A program made the translations under genes and the position numbers. Source: Celeribacter baekdonensis (lineage in GTDB: Bacteria > Pseudomonadota > Alphaproteobacteria > Rhodobacterales > Rhodobacteraceae). From it: a stretch of 64,000 bases of DNA. This document shows positions 25,780-35,206 of the stretch, piece after piece (the first letter of the stretch is position 1; each line of letters opens with the position of its first letter). The stretch covers positions 97,194 through 161,193 of the forward strand of contig NZ_FNBL01000002.1 of assembly GCF_900102315.1 (NCBI RefSeq), given 5' to 3'. The notes under the pieces are model-generated. The model saw nothing but the letters and a program-made list of their open reading frames with translations, searched no databases and was not told the origin of the DNA.

Positions 25780-26685
25780 ATGCATCTCGAATTTCGCCAT
25801 CTGCGTACGATCAAAGCGATTTATGAAGAAGGCGGTTTGGCGCGCGCCGCAGACCGGCTTCACATCACCCAATCGGCCCTGTCGCATCAGGTCAAAGGGC
25901 TTGAGGATCAGGCCGGGGTTGAGCTGTTTGTGCGCCGTTCAAAGCCGCTGAAACTGTCTGCGGCCGGGATGCGGCTTTTGGCGCTGGCCGAAGAGGTCTT
26001 GCCCCGCGTTGAGGCGCTTGAGGCCGAATTTCGCGGTATTGAGGACGGCACATCCGGGCGGCTGCATATCGCGATGGAATGCCACGCCTGTTTCGATTGG
26101 CTGTTTCCGGTGCTCAATCAGTTCCGCAAGGCCTGGCCGGAGATTGACGTCGATATTCGCCAACGTCTGGCCTTTGGTGCATTGCCCGCTTTGGAGCGCG
26201 AAGAGGTCGATCTGGTGATTTCCTCCGACCCGGACACGATCGCGGGCGTGACCTTTGTGCCGCTGTTTGATTATGCGCCGATGTGCGTGATGGCGGCAAA
26301 ACATCCGCTTGCGGCCAAGCCCTATGTCGAGGCCGAGGATTTTCGGGATCAAACCCTGATCACCTATCCGATGGACCGGGCGCGGTTGGATGTGTTCAAA
26401 GAGTTGCTGACGCCCGCAGGCATTGAACCCGCCACGGTGCGTCAGGTCGAATTGACCGATGTGATCCTGATGCTGGTCGCGGCGGGGCGGGGGATTTCGG
26501 TGCTGCCCGATTGGGTGATGCGTGACATACGCAGTCACCCGGACTATGCCGTGCGCCCGCTGACCGCCACGGGCGTGACGCGGCGGATGTACGCCGCCGT
26601 GCGCGCCGATGACGCGACCAAACCCTATATGGCCCATGTCCTGCGCATTGCCAAAACCGAAGCGGTGAAATTGCAACGGGGATGA
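25780..26685 (+). CDS. LysR family regulator, MetR-like
   Basis: This 301-residue LysR-type regulator has a helix-turn-helix at residues about 18-40 (GLARAADRLHITQSALSHQVKGLE), a linker helix, and a substrate-binding domain (LHIAMECHACFDWLFPVLNQF). The HACFDWL region resembles MetR, which senses homocysteine. The divergent position next to metF and the half-site cluster between them support control of methionine and one-carbon genes. The start at ATG 25780 gives MHLEFRHLRTIKAI; a GTG 12 bp upstream is also in frame. The stop codon abuts that of the next gene. Confidence 0.9.
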   Translation: MHLEFRHLRTIKAIYEEGGLARAADRLHITQSALSHQVKGLEDQAGVELFVRRSKPLKLSAAGMRLLALAEEVLPRVEALEAEFRGIEDGTSGRLHIAMECHACFDWLFPVLNQFRKAWPEIDVDIRQRLAFGALPALEREEVDLVISSDPDTIAGVTFVPLFDYAPMCVMAAKHPLAAKPYVEAEDFRDQTLITYPMDRARLDVFKELLTPAGIEPATVRQVELTDVILMLVAAGRGISVLPDWVMRDIRSHPDYAVRPLTATGVTRRMYAAVRADDATKPYMAHVLRIAKTEAVKLQRG

Positions 26686-27036
26686 TCAGGCTTTGAGCAG
26701 GGTCTCAAACGTGCCGAAAATCATGCGTTTGCCGTCAAAGGGCATGTCACCCAAGGCGGCGATCCGTTCATCTGTTTCCATCGCCGTCATACAGGCCTCA
26801 GCCGATGCCATGTCGGGCCATTCGATAAAGGATGTCACGACTGTCTCATCCGGGCCAAGTTGAACCGCCATGGGCAGGGATGTGACCTCGCCCGGCGGGA
26901 CAAATGCGCCCCATCCCTCAAACACCTGCAATGCGCCGAATTCTTTGAAAAAAGGTGCCATGCCGGTGGAAACGCGCAGATAGGCCTCTTTCTGTGCTGT
27001 TGGTACGGGAATGATCGCGATCTGGAAGTAGGACAT
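26686..27036 (-). CDS. DUF1428 family protein
   Basis: This 116-residue protein has a ferredoxin-like (dimeric alpha-beta barrel) feel. MSYFQIAIIPVP, VFEGWGAFVPPGEVTS, VVTSFIEWPDMASAEA and PFDGKRMIFGTFETL are the blocks of the DUF1428 family, whose role is unknown. The start has a GAGG ribosome site 6 nt upstream. It is a single gene converging on the metR-like gene with no spacer between stop codons. No catalytic residue can be named. Confidence 0.85.
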   Translation of the reverse strand: MSYFQIAIIPVPTAQKEAYLRVSTGMAPFFKEFGALQVFEGWGAFVPPGEVTSLPMAVQLGPDETVVTSFIEWPDMASAEACMTAMETDERIAALGDMPFDGKRMIFGTFETLLKA

Positions 27037-27199
27037 TCAAAACCTCATTTATGCGGAATGGGAGAAAATGCGGGTATGTTACCATGTAAAAGCTGAAAGG
27101 AGACCAATTCTTTGCCCACAAACCCTTGGCAGCGCGGGTTTCGCGGCGTATACGCCCGGTTTGAACATCTCTCGACATCTCTGACCCGGAGCCCGGACC

Positions 27200-27988
27200 A
27201 TGCAAGGCAGTGCCAATCTCAACGTTATGATCAAAGCCGCACGTAGCGCGGGGCGCTCTCTTGTGAAAGACTTCCGCGAAGTCGAAAACCTTCAGGTCTC
27301 GTCCAAAGGTGCGGGCGATTTTGTGTCCAAGGCGGATATCAGCGCCGAGGCGATCATCCGCGAAATGTTGATGGAGGCACGTCCGACCTATGGTTGGGTG
27401 GGCGAAGAAAGCAAACCCGTTGAGGGCAAGGACCCGACCCGGCGTTGGATTGTCGATCCGCTTGACGGCACCACGAATTTTCTGCACGGACTGCCGCATT
27501 GGGCGGTGTCGATTGCGCTTGAGCATAAGGGTGAGATTGTATCCGCTGTGGTGTTTGACCCGGCCAAGGGCGAATTGTTCTGGGCCGAAAAGGGCAATGG
27601 CGCGTGGATGAATGACATGCGGTTGCGCGTGTCTGGCCGCTCCAAAATGATTGAGGCGATTTTTGCCACCGGTCTGCCCTTTGGTGGCCGTGCCGATTTG
27701 CCCGAAACCCTGCGTGATCTGGCACGGGTGTTGCCGGCCTGTGCCGGTGTGCGCCGGTGGGGCGCGGCCGCGCTTGATCTCGCCTATGTGGCGGCGGGGC
27801 GCTATGACGGGTTCTGGGAGCGTCGTTTGAATTCCTGGGACATGGCGGCGGGGCTTTTGTTGGTGAAAGAGGCCGGTGGCATCGTCGAGCCGCTGCACCC
27901 CGAAGGCAATGCGCTTGAGGATGGTGAAGTGATTTGCGCCAATGAGGCGCTGTTCAACCGCTTTGCCGACGTGATCCGGGCCGCCTGA
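27200..27988 (+). CDS. Inositol monophosphatase family protein (SuhB-like)
   Basis: This 262-residue Mg-dependent, Li-sensitive phosphatase is of the FIG fold. Metal and phosphate motifs are GEES (about residue 74), WIVDPLDGTTNF (about 86-97) and SWDMAAG (about 214-220). The length and start (NLNVMIKAARSAGRSLVKDF) match SuhB-type enzymes, which in bacteria also bind RNA polymerase/rRNA antitermination complexes. Substrate could be inositol phosphate or another sugar phosphate. The start at ATG 27200 follows CGGAG. It is a single gene with a 163-bp upstream region. Confidence 0.92.
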   Translation: MQGSANLNVMIKAARSAGRSLVKDFREVENLQVSSKGAGDFVSKADISAEAIIREMLMEARPTYGWVGEESKPVEGKDPTRRWIVDPLDGTTNFLHGLPHWAVSIALEHKGEIVSAVVFDPAKGELFWAEKGNGAWMNDMRLRVSGRSKMIEAIFATGLPFGGRADLPETLRDLARVLPACAGVRRWGAAALDLAYVAAGRYDGFWERRLNSWDMAAGLLLVKEAGGIVEPLHPEGNALEDGEVICANEALFNRFADVIRAA

Positions 27989-28182
27989 GCCAGAGGCGGG
28001 TCGCGCGTGTTTACGACCTTTCTGTACAATTTACATTTAATTAGGCTTTTACCAGTCTTGGCGTGAACAATGCCTTGGGTAAGGTCTGTTTTTCGTCGGA
28101 TAGGCTGTGAATTGCCCGGTATCCGCCCAATTTTCGTCGTTTTTTCATGGGAAATCGAACGGATCATTGGAGGGATATAACC

Positions 28183-28380
28183 GTGACACGTCGAATTCTT
28201 AAGTCTATCCGGCACTATGTGGCCGACGAAAACGGTGCGGTGACCGTTGATTGGGTTGTTTTGGTATCGGCGATCATCGGGTTGGCGATCCCGATTATTG
28301 CACTTATTTACAAGGGTATGGATGTGTCAGCGGCGAATATCGACACGACGTTGTCGGCCATTTCAATTGTGACGAACTGA
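28183..28380 (+). CDS. Small Flp-type pilin-like protein
   Basis: This is a 65-residue protein with a GTG start and a GGAGGG ribosome site 8 nt upstream. A short basic leader (MTRRILKSIRHYVADENG) is followed by a hydrophobic helix (WVVLVSAIIGLAIPIIALIY), the layout of class III prepilins. Cleavage after Gly18 would put Asp, not the usual Glu, at position +5 of the mature chain. Roseobacters often carry such orphan Flp/Fap-like genes. No tad secretion genes are in the window. The function may be pilus subunit or a membrane peptide. The 194 bp upstream contain no other gene that I can see. Confidence 0.75.
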   Translation: MTRRILKSIRHYVADENGAVTVDWVVLVSAIIGLAIPIIALIYKGMDVSAANIDTTLSAISIVTN

Positions 28381-28424
28381 TCCATTGTGACGGGCTGATC
28401 CACAGGCATCCCTTGCGTTGTGAA

Positions 28425-28802
28425 TTACCGATCCGCAGGGTGATGCACGCCATCCATCCACGGCACGTCTGAGAGATCGGACGGGTTCACCCCCACAATT
28501 GCCCCGGCGTTGACCCCGTATTGCTGCGGGTTCGAGCGGCGTTGATGATGGGTGTAGATCCCACATGTGCTGCAAAAATAATGTTTCGCCGTCATTGTTC
28601 CGAATTGGTAGAGGCTGAGACTCTCGCCTCTTACGACCTCGATTCCCCCCAAGGCCGCCGTCACCATAATTGCCCCGCGTCGCCGACAGAGCGAACAATC
28701 GCACCGTCGTGCGGTGTTTAACCCGTCCAAAAGCTGAACGTTGAGTTCGACCCCGCCGCAATGGCAGGTCACGGTCACGGGGGTACTGAAATCTTGGGTC
28801 AT
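28425..28802 (-). CDS. GFA-domain (CENP-V/Gfa) Zn protein
   Basis: This 125-residue protein has the Zn-binding pattern of the GFA family: CHCGGVE near the N-terminus, CDCSLCRRRGA, and FCSTCGIYTHH. The family includes the glutathione-dependent formaldehyde-activating enzyme and many members of unknown role; glutathione binding is not assured. The ATG overlaps the stop of the rhomboid gene (ATGA), so the two are translationally coupled, and an AGGAGG-like site lies upstream. HxxR tail YGVNAGAIVGVNPSDL is typical of the family. Confidence 0.88.
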   Translation of the reverse strand: MTQDFSTPVTVTCHCGGVELNVQLLDGLNTARRCDCSLCRRRGAIMVTAALGGIEVVRGESLSLYQFGTMTAKHYFCSTCGIYTHHQRRSNPQQYGVNAGAIVGVNPSDLSDVPWMDGVHHPADR

Positions 28803-29542
28803 TTGCGCCTCCTGACCTTGGGAACGGATGTGGTTTGGAGCCGATAGCGGGCTTTGGCATGGGGCGGTGCGCCGTCTGTGCGATCCCAAAATGCCCGCCC
28901 GCCGCGCCGCAGCCAAAGCGGGTAGGTGGCAAGGACGCCGGCGATAAACCCGCCGATATGGGCCAAATAGGCCACGCCCCCGTCACCACTTGCGCCGATT
29001 TCGCCGATAATTTGAAAGGCAAACCACAGCCCAAGCATCAACCATGCAGGCAGGGGCACGACTTTGAAAAAGATGATGAAAAAGAGAAAGACATCGACAC
29101 GCGCCTTTGGGAACAAAAGCATATAGCCGCCCAAAACCCCGGCAATCGCGCCAGAGGCCCCAACCATCGGCACACGCGCATCCGGGGCGGCCATATATTG
29201 TGCTAGTCCGGCGGCCAGACCGCAGAATAGGTAAAATCCAAGATAGCGCAGATGCCCCATCTCATCCTCAAGATTGTCGCCAAAGATCCACAAAAACAGC
29301 ATGTTACCGGCGATGTGCAGGATGCCGCCGTGCATGAACATGGAGGTGAGCATCGTATAATACCCATCCCCCATGGAAATCCGCGCGGGCACCATCGCCC
29401 AATTGGAATAGAGGACCAGCAAAGCCCGATCATCGCCATAAGAGGGCAGTATGGCCATGAACACCGCCGCGTTGAGCGCGATCAACGCATAGGTGACAAG
29501 CGCGGGGCGGCGGGAGGGGTTGTGGTCGCGAATTGGAAACAT
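28799..29542 (-). CDS. Rhomboid family intramembrane serine protease
   Basis: This 247-residue inner-membrane protein has six hydrophobic segments. The catalytic dyad is in GASGAIAGVLGGY (Ser, transmembrane helix 4) and AHIGGFIAGVL (His, helix 6). HGGILHIAGNMLFLWIFG in helix 2 carries the conserved His and Asn of the oxyanion region. The C-terminal tail is basic (KARYRLQTTSVPKVRRRK). The start at 29542 (MFPIRDHNPSRRPALVTYALI) gives a family-like N-terminus. The gene overlaps the GFA gene by 4 bp. Substrates are unknown. Confidence 0.93.
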   Translation of the reverse strand: MFPIRDHNPSRRPALVTYALIALNAAVFMAILPSYGDDRALLVLYSNWAMVPARISMGDGYYTMLTSMFMHGGILHIAGNMLFLWIFGDNLEDEMGHLRYLGFYLFCGLAAGLAQYMAAPDARVPMVGASGAIAGVLGGYMLLFPKARVDVFLFFIIFFKVVPLPAWLMLGLWFAFQIIGEIGASGDGGVAYLAHIGGFIAGVLATYPLWLRRGGRAFWDRTDGAPPHAKARYRLQTTSVPKVRRRK

Positions 29543-29700
29543 GTCGCCACTTTGATCGAGAATGAAAGCCTTTTGCAATTCATTTGCGGTAGGGATGACG
29601 TGTTAAAAGCCAACATCGTAATGTTGCACAGCGTTTTGCCAAAACCTGTGTGAAAGACTTTTCGCACATGCTTTCGTTGCTCTCAAGCGCCGCTTCCCTC

Positions 29701-29728
29701 TTTACACCGCCCGTGCCAACAGTATGGT
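29701..29728 (+). promoter_or_regulatory. Likely promoter of tRNA-Leu
   Basis: TTTACA (29701-29706) and TATGGT (29723-29728) are separated by 16 bp and lie 20 bp before the tRNA gene, a good sigma-70 style arrangement for a tRNA promoter. Confidence 0.5.
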
Positions 29729-29748
29729 CTGCCATCACAGCCTCGCGT

Positions 29749-29834
29749 GCCCGCGTGGTGGAATGGTAGACACATGAGACTTAAAATCTCCCGGCCGAAT
29801 GGCCGTGCCGGTTCGAGTCCGGCCGCGGGCACCA
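29749..29834 (+). tRNA. tRNA-Leu (UAA)
   Basis: This is an 86-nt tRNA with a long variable arm, as expected for class II tRNA. The acceptor stem is GCCCGCG/CGCGGGC, the anticodon arm GAGACTTAAAATCTC with anticodon TAA, the variable arm CGGCCGAATGGCCG, the T arm CCGGTTCGAGTCCGG, and CCA is encoded (29832-29834). No integrase is next to this tRNA. Confidence 0.97.
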
Positions 29835-29886
29835 CGTTTTATTTCGCTCTTGGGGGAGAGCATCACCACAAGGTTAAGAAGACAGA

Positions 29887-30699
29887 ATGTTGATCCTCAC
29901 CTCGAGTTCTATCCCGCCCCGTTTTAAGTATCTGCCAAAATTTTACGCCCATCTCGCCAAACAGAGAACGCGACCAGATAAGGTCGAGCTTTGGGTGGCG
30001 CGCAATTATCGCCGTTTTCCCGGCGATATGCCGCAGTTGCCGGAGTTGCCTGATTGGGTCGAGGTGAATTGGGTTGAGGATGATCTTGGGCCCGCGACAA
30101 AAGTGCTTCCAGCCGCGCGTAAATGGCGTGGACAGGATGTCGATATTGTATATTGCGATGATGATCGACTGTATGATCTCAACTGGCTTGCACGTTTTGC
30201 CGACAGTAAATCGAAATTTCCGGGGATGGCGTTGACGGAATCCGGGCTGACGCTTGAACAAATTGGCTTGGATCGTGAGGTGCCGCTACCCGGACCCGAA
30301 GCCATATCGACATCGCGGGCCGAAAACCGCATGTATCGCTGGAAACGCCGCGCCACTTTGGGCCTGCACCGTCCCGCCCGCTCTCGGTATTCAACGGCGG
30401 GCTATATTGATATTGCCGAAGGTTTTGCGGGGGTGATGGTACGCCCTGACTGGTTCAAGGACGAAGACTTCAATATCCCGCCAATTCTTTGGACTGTGGA
30501 TGATGTTTGGCTTTCGGGTTGTCTTTTGCGGCGCGGGATTCACATTCACAGCACGGATGGGGCCATGCGCCCCGTGTCGTACAAGCCATCACATCATTCC
30601 AGCCCTCTGGCGAAACACGTCGAAAATGGGGCCGGTCGTATGGAGGCCAACCGCGCCTGTGTTCAGTATTTCCGCGACACCTATGGGGTGTGGCTTTAA
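29887..30699 (+). CDS. Glycosyltransferase-like protein (GT-A style)
   Basis: This 270-residue cytosolic protein reads like a small GT-A glycosyltransferase. The N-terminal [23 protein letters not shown] resembles a nucleotide-sugar strand-helix, [11 protein letters not shown] (about 85-95) gives a DxD-type metal site, and [12 protein letters not shown] plus [10 protein letters not shown] (about 178-210) resemble the acceptor-side acidic motif. No clear family name comes to mind. It starts 53 bp after tRNA-Leu and converges on another glycosyltransferase with overlapping stops. A role in surface glycan synthesis is inferred only from type. Confidence 0.65.
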   Translation: MLILTSSSIPPRFKYLPKFYAHLAKQRTRPDKVELWVARNYRRFPGDMPQLPELPDWVEVNWVEDDLGPATKVLPAARKWRGQDVDIVYCDDDRLYDLNWLARFADSKSKFPGMALTESGLTLEQIGLDREVPLPGPEAISTSRAENRMYRWKRRATLGLHRPARSRYSTAGYIDIAEGFAGVMVRPDWFKDEDFNIPPILWTVDDVWLSGCLLRRGIHIHSTDGAMRPVSYKPSHHSSPLAKHVENGAGRMEANRACVQYFRDTYGVWL

Positions 30700-31634
30700 C
30701 GTCCGCGCAGTTTGAATTCGAGCTTGCTGAGCAACGCCAACCACCAGTGCCGCTTCACGTCTTTATAGACAAAGGGGCGGCGCACTTTTGGGTTCTCACA
30801 GGTTAAGAAATCCTCCGCCATGGGCCAATGCGAGAGATCGCGGGTTTTCAGCGCCGTCACCTCAGTCGTTGTCATCGGGATGAACCGTTTCGGATCGGTG
30901 CCAACAATACGGCGCGCCAGACGGGCCGCGAGGGTTTGGGTGCGGTGGCGATAGATTGGGACTTCTGGGAGATGAAACACAAAAGGCGCGGCCAGTTGCG
31001 GCATGGTGGAAAACATCTTGCGGGCTTGCAGGACATTGTCATGCTCTGAGTTCTGGATCTTCCATTGGGTTGTGCGTAGACGTTCGACATGCCAAAGTGA
31101 AATGTCGAAATACGCGATCCGATTGGCATAATCTGGCTGATCTGGACGGCTGGGCGTGTCGTAGACACCACGCGCGGGATCAGGCGCGAGCAGCCGGTGA
31201 TAGCGTTTCGCCCGCGCGCCACGTAAAAAGGTCACAGCCAAAAAGGCGCAGTTGGGATCGCCCGCAAACACCGCATCGATCGCGCCAAAATCGCTGTGAT
31301 CCATAGCGCGCACCACTTGGGTGTCATCTTGCAGCATCAAAAGATAGCGCGACGTGGCCGTATCAAAGGCGCGCTGCATATTCGGATACAACCCGCCATG
31401 ACGGGTGGTGCCGCTGTGTTGGTCGGGCTGTATGACCATGCCGTCGGGCAGGGTTGCGAGGTAGGCGATCAGGTTGGGGTCATCGGAATTGTCATCGAAA
31501 ATGCGCAGCCGCGCTTTTGGAATGTGGCGTTGCACCGACACGACACAGTTTTTCAGATAAGCGGGGCGATTGTAGGAAAAAATCGCGACCTCTAATTCAT
31601 TGCCCAAATCAGCGCCCAAATCTGTGATGTCCAT
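30696..31634 (-). CDS. Family 2-like glycosyltransferase
   Basis: This 312-residue protein has an early GT-A core: LEVAIFSYNRPAYLKNCVVSVQ, RLRIFDDNSDDPNL, and the metal site LLMLQDDTQVV (about 98-108). The C-terminal half (residues about 130-312) is rich in Trp, Arg and aromatic residues and has no membrane helix. Membership of GT2 is likely; donor and acceptor are unknown. It converges on the GT-like gene at 29887-30699 with a 4-bp overlap, and lies downstream of metG on the same strand beyond a terminator. Confidence 0.75.
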   Translation of the reverse strand: MDITDLGADLGNELEVAIFSYNRPAYLKNCVVSVQRHIPKARLRIFDDNSDDPNLIAYLATLPDGMVIQPDQHSGTTRHGGLYPNMQRAFDTATSRYLLMLQDDTQVVRAMDHSDFGAIDAVFAGDPNCAFLAVTFLRGARAKRYHRLLAPDPARGVYDTPSRPDQPDYANRIAYFDISLWHVERLRTTQWKIQNSEHDNVLQARKMFSTMPQLAAPFVFHLPEVPIYRHRTQTLAARLARRIVGTDPKRFIPMTTTEVTALKTRDLSHWPMAEDFLTCENPKVRRPFVYKDVKRHWWLALLSKLEFKLRGR

Positions 31635-31729
31635 CGCCGCGTGCCCTTTTTTCGAATATGGCCACTATGCCCGCAAAGCCTATGTGCCCGCAAGGCGGGC
31701 GAGAGGCGGTGACAGGGATATAAAACGTA

Positions 31730-31758
31730 GAAAGCGCAGCATGGCGGGCTGCGCTTTC
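31730..31758 (-). terminator. Terminator after metG
   Basis: GAAAGCGCAGC (31730-31740) and GCTGCGCTTTC (31748-31758) form a perfect 11-bp stem with 7-nt loop. On the minus strand it is followed by CTACGTTTTA, a modest T-run. It lies 31 bp after the metG stop. Confidence 0.7.
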
Positions 31759-31789
31759 TTATACAAATCGAACATTTGGGTCGTTTGGC

Positions 31790-33508
31790 TCAGCTCCGCG
31801 TTCCGGCGAATTTTTCTTGCCAGTCTTCGCGGTCTTCGTCGGAGATTTTGGCAAACAAATTGTCGGGGACAACGAATGTGTGGCCGGGTGTCAGGGACGA
31901 CAGGCAGGCCGCGACATCTTCTGGCCAATCGAGCGTGTCAAGCGCCAGAGCCGTGTGCAATTTGCCTGATGTGTCCGGGATGAAAGGCGAGGAGAGGCGC
32001 GCGTAAAGCCCGATCAGGTTAAGCCCCATGCGCACCTGCATCGCGGCCAATTCCGGGTCTTCTTTGAAGGTGGACCAAGGGGCGGCGGATTGCAGATATT
32101 CGTTGCCCGCCACCCAGATGGCGCGCAGCGCATTCGCGCCTTTACGCACATCAATGGCGTCCATATGGGATTGATAGTCCGCGACTTTTTCGGTCAAATC
32201 GGCAATCAGCGCGCGCTCTTGGTCACCGTAGTCTCCGCCCGCAGGCACCTCTTCGCCAAATTTGGAGCGACAGAATTTGGTGATGCGCGACACGAAATTG
32301 CCCAGCACATCGGCCAAGTCTTTGTTCACACTGGATTGGAAATTTTCCCAAGTGAATTCGGAATCAGAGCTTTCGGGGGCATGGGACAACAGCCACCAGC
32401 GCCAGTAATCCGGCGGCAGGATGGACAGCGCCTGATCCATGAACACACCGCGCCCGCGCGAGGTGGAGAATTGCCCGCCGTCATAGTTCAGATAGTTGAA
32501 CGATTTGATGTAATCGACCATCTTCCACGGCTCATTCGAACCGAGCATGGTGACGGGGAAAGACAGGGTGTGAAACGGCACGTTGTCCTTGCCCATGAAT
32601 TGCACATATCGCACATCGTCCGCGCCCTTGTCGGTGCGCCACCAGCGCTCCCACGCCGCATCGTCAAACCCCTGTTTCGCCGCCCATTCCGCACCGCAGG
32701 CGATGTATTCGATCGGCGCGTCAAACCAGACGTAGAACACTTTGCCGTCCATCCCGGTCCAAGGTGCGCCGTCATATTGCACCGGCACCCCCCAGCTCAG
32801 ATCGCGGGTGATGCCTCGGTCTTGCAGCCCGTCGCCATCATTGAGCCATTTCTTGGCAATCGAGGTGGTGAGCACGGGCCAATCGGTTTTGCTCTCAATC
32901 CACTCGCTCAATGCGCCGCGCATGTTCGATTGTTTGAGATAGAGGTGCTTGGTCGCACGAGTCTCAAGATCGGTCGCGCCCGAAATGGTTGAATGCGGGT
33001 TGATCAGATCGGTCGGGTCCAACTGTTTGGTGCAATTGTCGCATTGATCGCCCCGCGCAGAGTCGTAGCCGCAGTTGGGGCAGGTGCCTTCAATGTAGCG
33101 ATCCGGCAAAAACCGCCCGTCGGTGACGGAATAGACCTGGGTTTCTTCGATCACCTCGATCAACCCGCTTTCGGCCAGTTTGGTGGCCAGATGTTGGGTC
33201 AGGATTTTGTTTTGCTCGCTCGACGAACGGCCAAAATGGTCAAAGGACAGACGGAACCCCGCGGCGATCTCGGCCTGAACCTCATGCAATTCGGCGCAAT
33301 ACTCGGCCACGGGTTTGCCCGCTTTTTGGGCGGCAATCTCGGCCGGGGTGCCGTGTTCGTCGGTGGCGCAGAGGAACAACACCTCGTCGCCCCGCGCGCG
33401 CCGATAGCGGGCGTAAAGGTCGGCGGGCAATTGCGAGCCAACAAGGTTGCCGAGGTGCTTGATCCCATTGATATAGGGCAAGGCTGAGGTGATGAGCGTG
33501 CGTGCCAT
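31790..33508 (-). CDS. metG: Methionyl-tRNA synthetase
   Basis: This 572-residue class Ia synthetase has the HIGH box as HLGN (18-21) in [12 protein letters not shown] four-Cys zinc knuckle is present ([17 protein letters not shown]), and the KMSKS loop is QFSTSRGRG (near residue 345), the KFSTS-type variant common in alphaproteobacteria but with Gln for Lys. There is no C-terminal EMAP-like domain, so it is the short form. The start at 33508 ([12 protein letters not shown]) is the family start; the frame runs on upstream without support. A terminator follows. Confidence 0.96.
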   Translation of the reverse strand: MARTLITSALPYINGIKHLGNLVGSQLPADLYARYRRARGDEVLFLCATDEHGTPAEIAAQKAGKPVAEYCAELHEVQAEIAAGFRLSFDHFGRSSSEQNKILTQHLATKLAESGLIEVIEETQVYSVTDGRFLPDRYIEGTCPNCGYDSARGDQCDNCTKQLDPTDLINPHSTISGATDLETRATKHLYLKQSNMRGALSEWIESKTDWPVLTTSIAKKWLNDGDGLQDRGITRDLSWGVPVQYDGAPWTGMDGKVFYVWFDAPIEYIACGAEWAAKQGFDDAAWERWWRTDKGADDVRYVQFMGKDNVPFHTLSFPVTMLGSNEPWKMVDYIKSFNYLNYDGGQFSTSRGRGVFMDQALSILPPDYWRWWLLSHAPESSDSEFTWENFQSSVNKDLADVLGNFVSRITKFCRSKFGEEVPAGGDYGDQERALIADLTEKVADYQSHMDAIDVRKGANALRAIWVAGNEYLQSAAPWSTFKEDPELAAMQVRMGLNLIGLYARLSSPFIPDTSGKLHTALALDTLDWPEDVAACLSSLTPGHTFVVPDNLFAKISDEDREDWQEKFAGTRS

Positions 33509-33789
33509 GTGCGTCGTCCGGTCTGTCCGTTGCAAAGTCTTTAGCCTCTCTAGCGTGGCTGCGGCGAAAGGGCCAGAGGGCAGCGCCTGTTCGCGGGTTT
33601 TCGCGCCATTACATACGGATATGTCGCAAAACCGACGTGATAAAAGAGATGCAAAGCGCCTTGGCGAAATCTCTCATGCAAAGAGTGCGATGATTGATTG
33701 CCCTCAGGCGCGAGCACGTTAGGTTGAGCGCAAACAGGATTGGCGGCCTGCGTGAGCACAGGCCAGACAGAGATAAGGGACGTGATGCG

Positions 33790-34830
33790 ATGAAACTGCG
33801 CAAAATTGGTAAAAGCGATCTGATGGTGTCTGAGATTTGTCTCGGGACAATGACTTGGGGCACACAGAATACGATGGACGAGGGCCACGCCCAGATTGAC
33901 CGCGCCAAAGAGGTCGGTGTCAATTTCATCGACACGGCAGAAATGTACCCGGTCAACCCGGTGCGGGTTGAGACGGCAGGCGACACCGAAGTGATCATCG
34001 GCGAATATCTTGCGGCGCGCGGTGGGCGCGAGGATTGGATCATCGCGACTAAAATTGCCGGCACTGGCAGTGTCAATAAAGAGGGCATCACCGCCGAAAA
34101 CCTTGAAGCGCGCCTTGATGCCTCGCTCAAGCGGCTCAAAACCGATTACGTCGATCTCTACCAATTCCATTGGCCCAATCGCGGCTCCTATCATTTCCGC
34201 CAGAACTGGACATTTGATCCGTCCTCGCAGCCGCCGAAAGATCAGGTTCTGGACAATATGCGGGCGGTTCTTGCAAAGATGGCGGAGCTGCAGAAGGCTG
34301 GCAAAGTGCGCGAATTTGGCACCTCGAACGAGAGTGCATGGGGCATGGCGCAGTGGTTGCGTTTGGCCGAGGAGATGGGCGCGCCGCGGATGCAGTCGAT
34401 CCAGAACGAATATTCGCTGATGTGCCGCCATTATGACCTCGATCTGGGCGAATTGGCGGTGCATGAAGAGGTCACGCTTTTGGCCTATTCGCCGCTGGCC
34501 GCCGGGCTTTTGACCGATAAGTACAAGGGCGGCTCTGTGGTGCCGAAAGGCTCGCGTCTTGATCTGAATGGCGATCTGGGCGGTCGGGTCAGCCCGCGCG
34601 CCTGGCCTGCGGTTGACGCCTATGTCGAGATCGCGAAAAAACACGGGATCGACCCGGCGACGATGGCTGTGGCCTGGACACTGACCCGTCCATTTGACAC
34701 GATGCCGATCATCGGCGCGACCTCTGTGGAACAGTTGGAAAAATCTTTGGACGCACGGGATGTGACGCTGTCAAAAGAGCTGCTCAAAGACATTGCAGCG
34801 GCGTATAAAGCCCATCCAATGCCTTACTAA
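33790..34830 (+). CDS. Aldo/keto reductase (Tas-like)
   Basis: This 346-residue NADPH-dependent oxidoreductase is a TIM barrel. The tetrad is seen as FIDTAEMY (Asp and Tyr), IIATKIAG (Lys) and LYQFHWPNR (His). The N-terminus KLRKIGKSDLMVSEICLGTMTWG and the long loop RGSYHFRQNWTFDPSSQPP match the Tas subfamily. Physiological substrate is unknown. The start at ATG 33790 is preceded by GGGACGTG. The frame is open upstream to 33694 without homology. A small lipoprotein gene starts 25 bp downstream and may share the transcript. Confidence 0.92.
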   Translation: MKLRKIGKSDLMVSEICLGTMTWGTQNTMDEGHAQIDRAKEVGVNFIDTAEMYPVNPVRVETAGDTEVIIGEYLAARGGREDWIIATKIAGTGSVNKEGITAENLEARLDASLKRLKTDYVDLYQFHWPNRGSYHFRQNWTFDPSSQPPKDQVLDNMRAVLAKMAELQKAGKVREFGTSNESAWGMAQWLRLAEEMGAPRMQSIQNEYSLMCRHYDLDLGELAVHEEVTLLAYSPLAAGLLTDKYKGGSVVPKGSRLDLNGDLGGRVSPRAWPAVDAYVEIAKKHGIDPATMAVAWTLTRPFDTMPIIGATSVEQLEKSLDARDVTLSKELLKDIAAAYKAHPMPY

Positions 34831-34855
34831 GTGAGGCATATCAGGAGATCATATC

Positions 34856-35206
34856 ATGCGGGCTGCCCTTTGGATTGCGCTTGCCACATTTGCCCTTACG
34901 GCTTGCCAAGCGGACGCGCCGGAGACGGGCGGGGGCTATGGTCTTGCGGGCTATGATCCGGGTGCGACATCGCAAAGGGTGGCCTGTGAGGCGCGGGGTG
35001 GGTCGTTTAAGCCGGGCGGGGCGTCCGGGGCTTTGGCTTGTTTCATGACGCCGAAAGATGCGGGGAAGTCCTGTTCCAAATCCTCGGAATGCAGCAGTGG
35101 GAATTGTCTGGCACGTTCGCAAAGCTGTAGCCCGATAGAGCCGCTGTTTGGCTGTAACGAGTTGTTGGATGCTTCAGGGCGGCGGGTGACATTATGCGTG
35201 GAGTGA
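34856..35206 (+). CDS. Small cysteine-rich lipoprotein
   Basis: This 116-residue secreted lipoprotein has a signal peptide with lipobox LTAC, so Cys17 would be lipidated. The mature chain is Gly-rich then carries a compact Cys cluster: CSKSSECSSGNCLARSQSC (about 74-92) and later FGC and TLC. The CxxxxECxxGxC pattern is like Cys-knot or dickkopf-type bacterial domains, held by disulfides in the periplasm. It begins with a good AGGAG ribosome site, 25 bp after the aldo/keto reductase, and its stop overlaps the start of the lipocalin-like gene. Function unknown. Confidence 0.8.
   Translation: MRAALWIALATFALTACQADAPETGGGYGLAGYDPGATSQRVACEARGGSFKPGGASGALACFMTPKDAGKSCSKSSECSSGNCLARSQSCSPIEPLFGCNELLDASGRRVTLCVE

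Noticed and set aside
31790-33508. MetRS inactive because KMSKS reads QFSTS
   Set aside because: Alphaproteobacterial MetRS commonly has a FSTS form of this loop. With the HIGH box and zinc knuckle intact, and an essential gene, I treat it as active.
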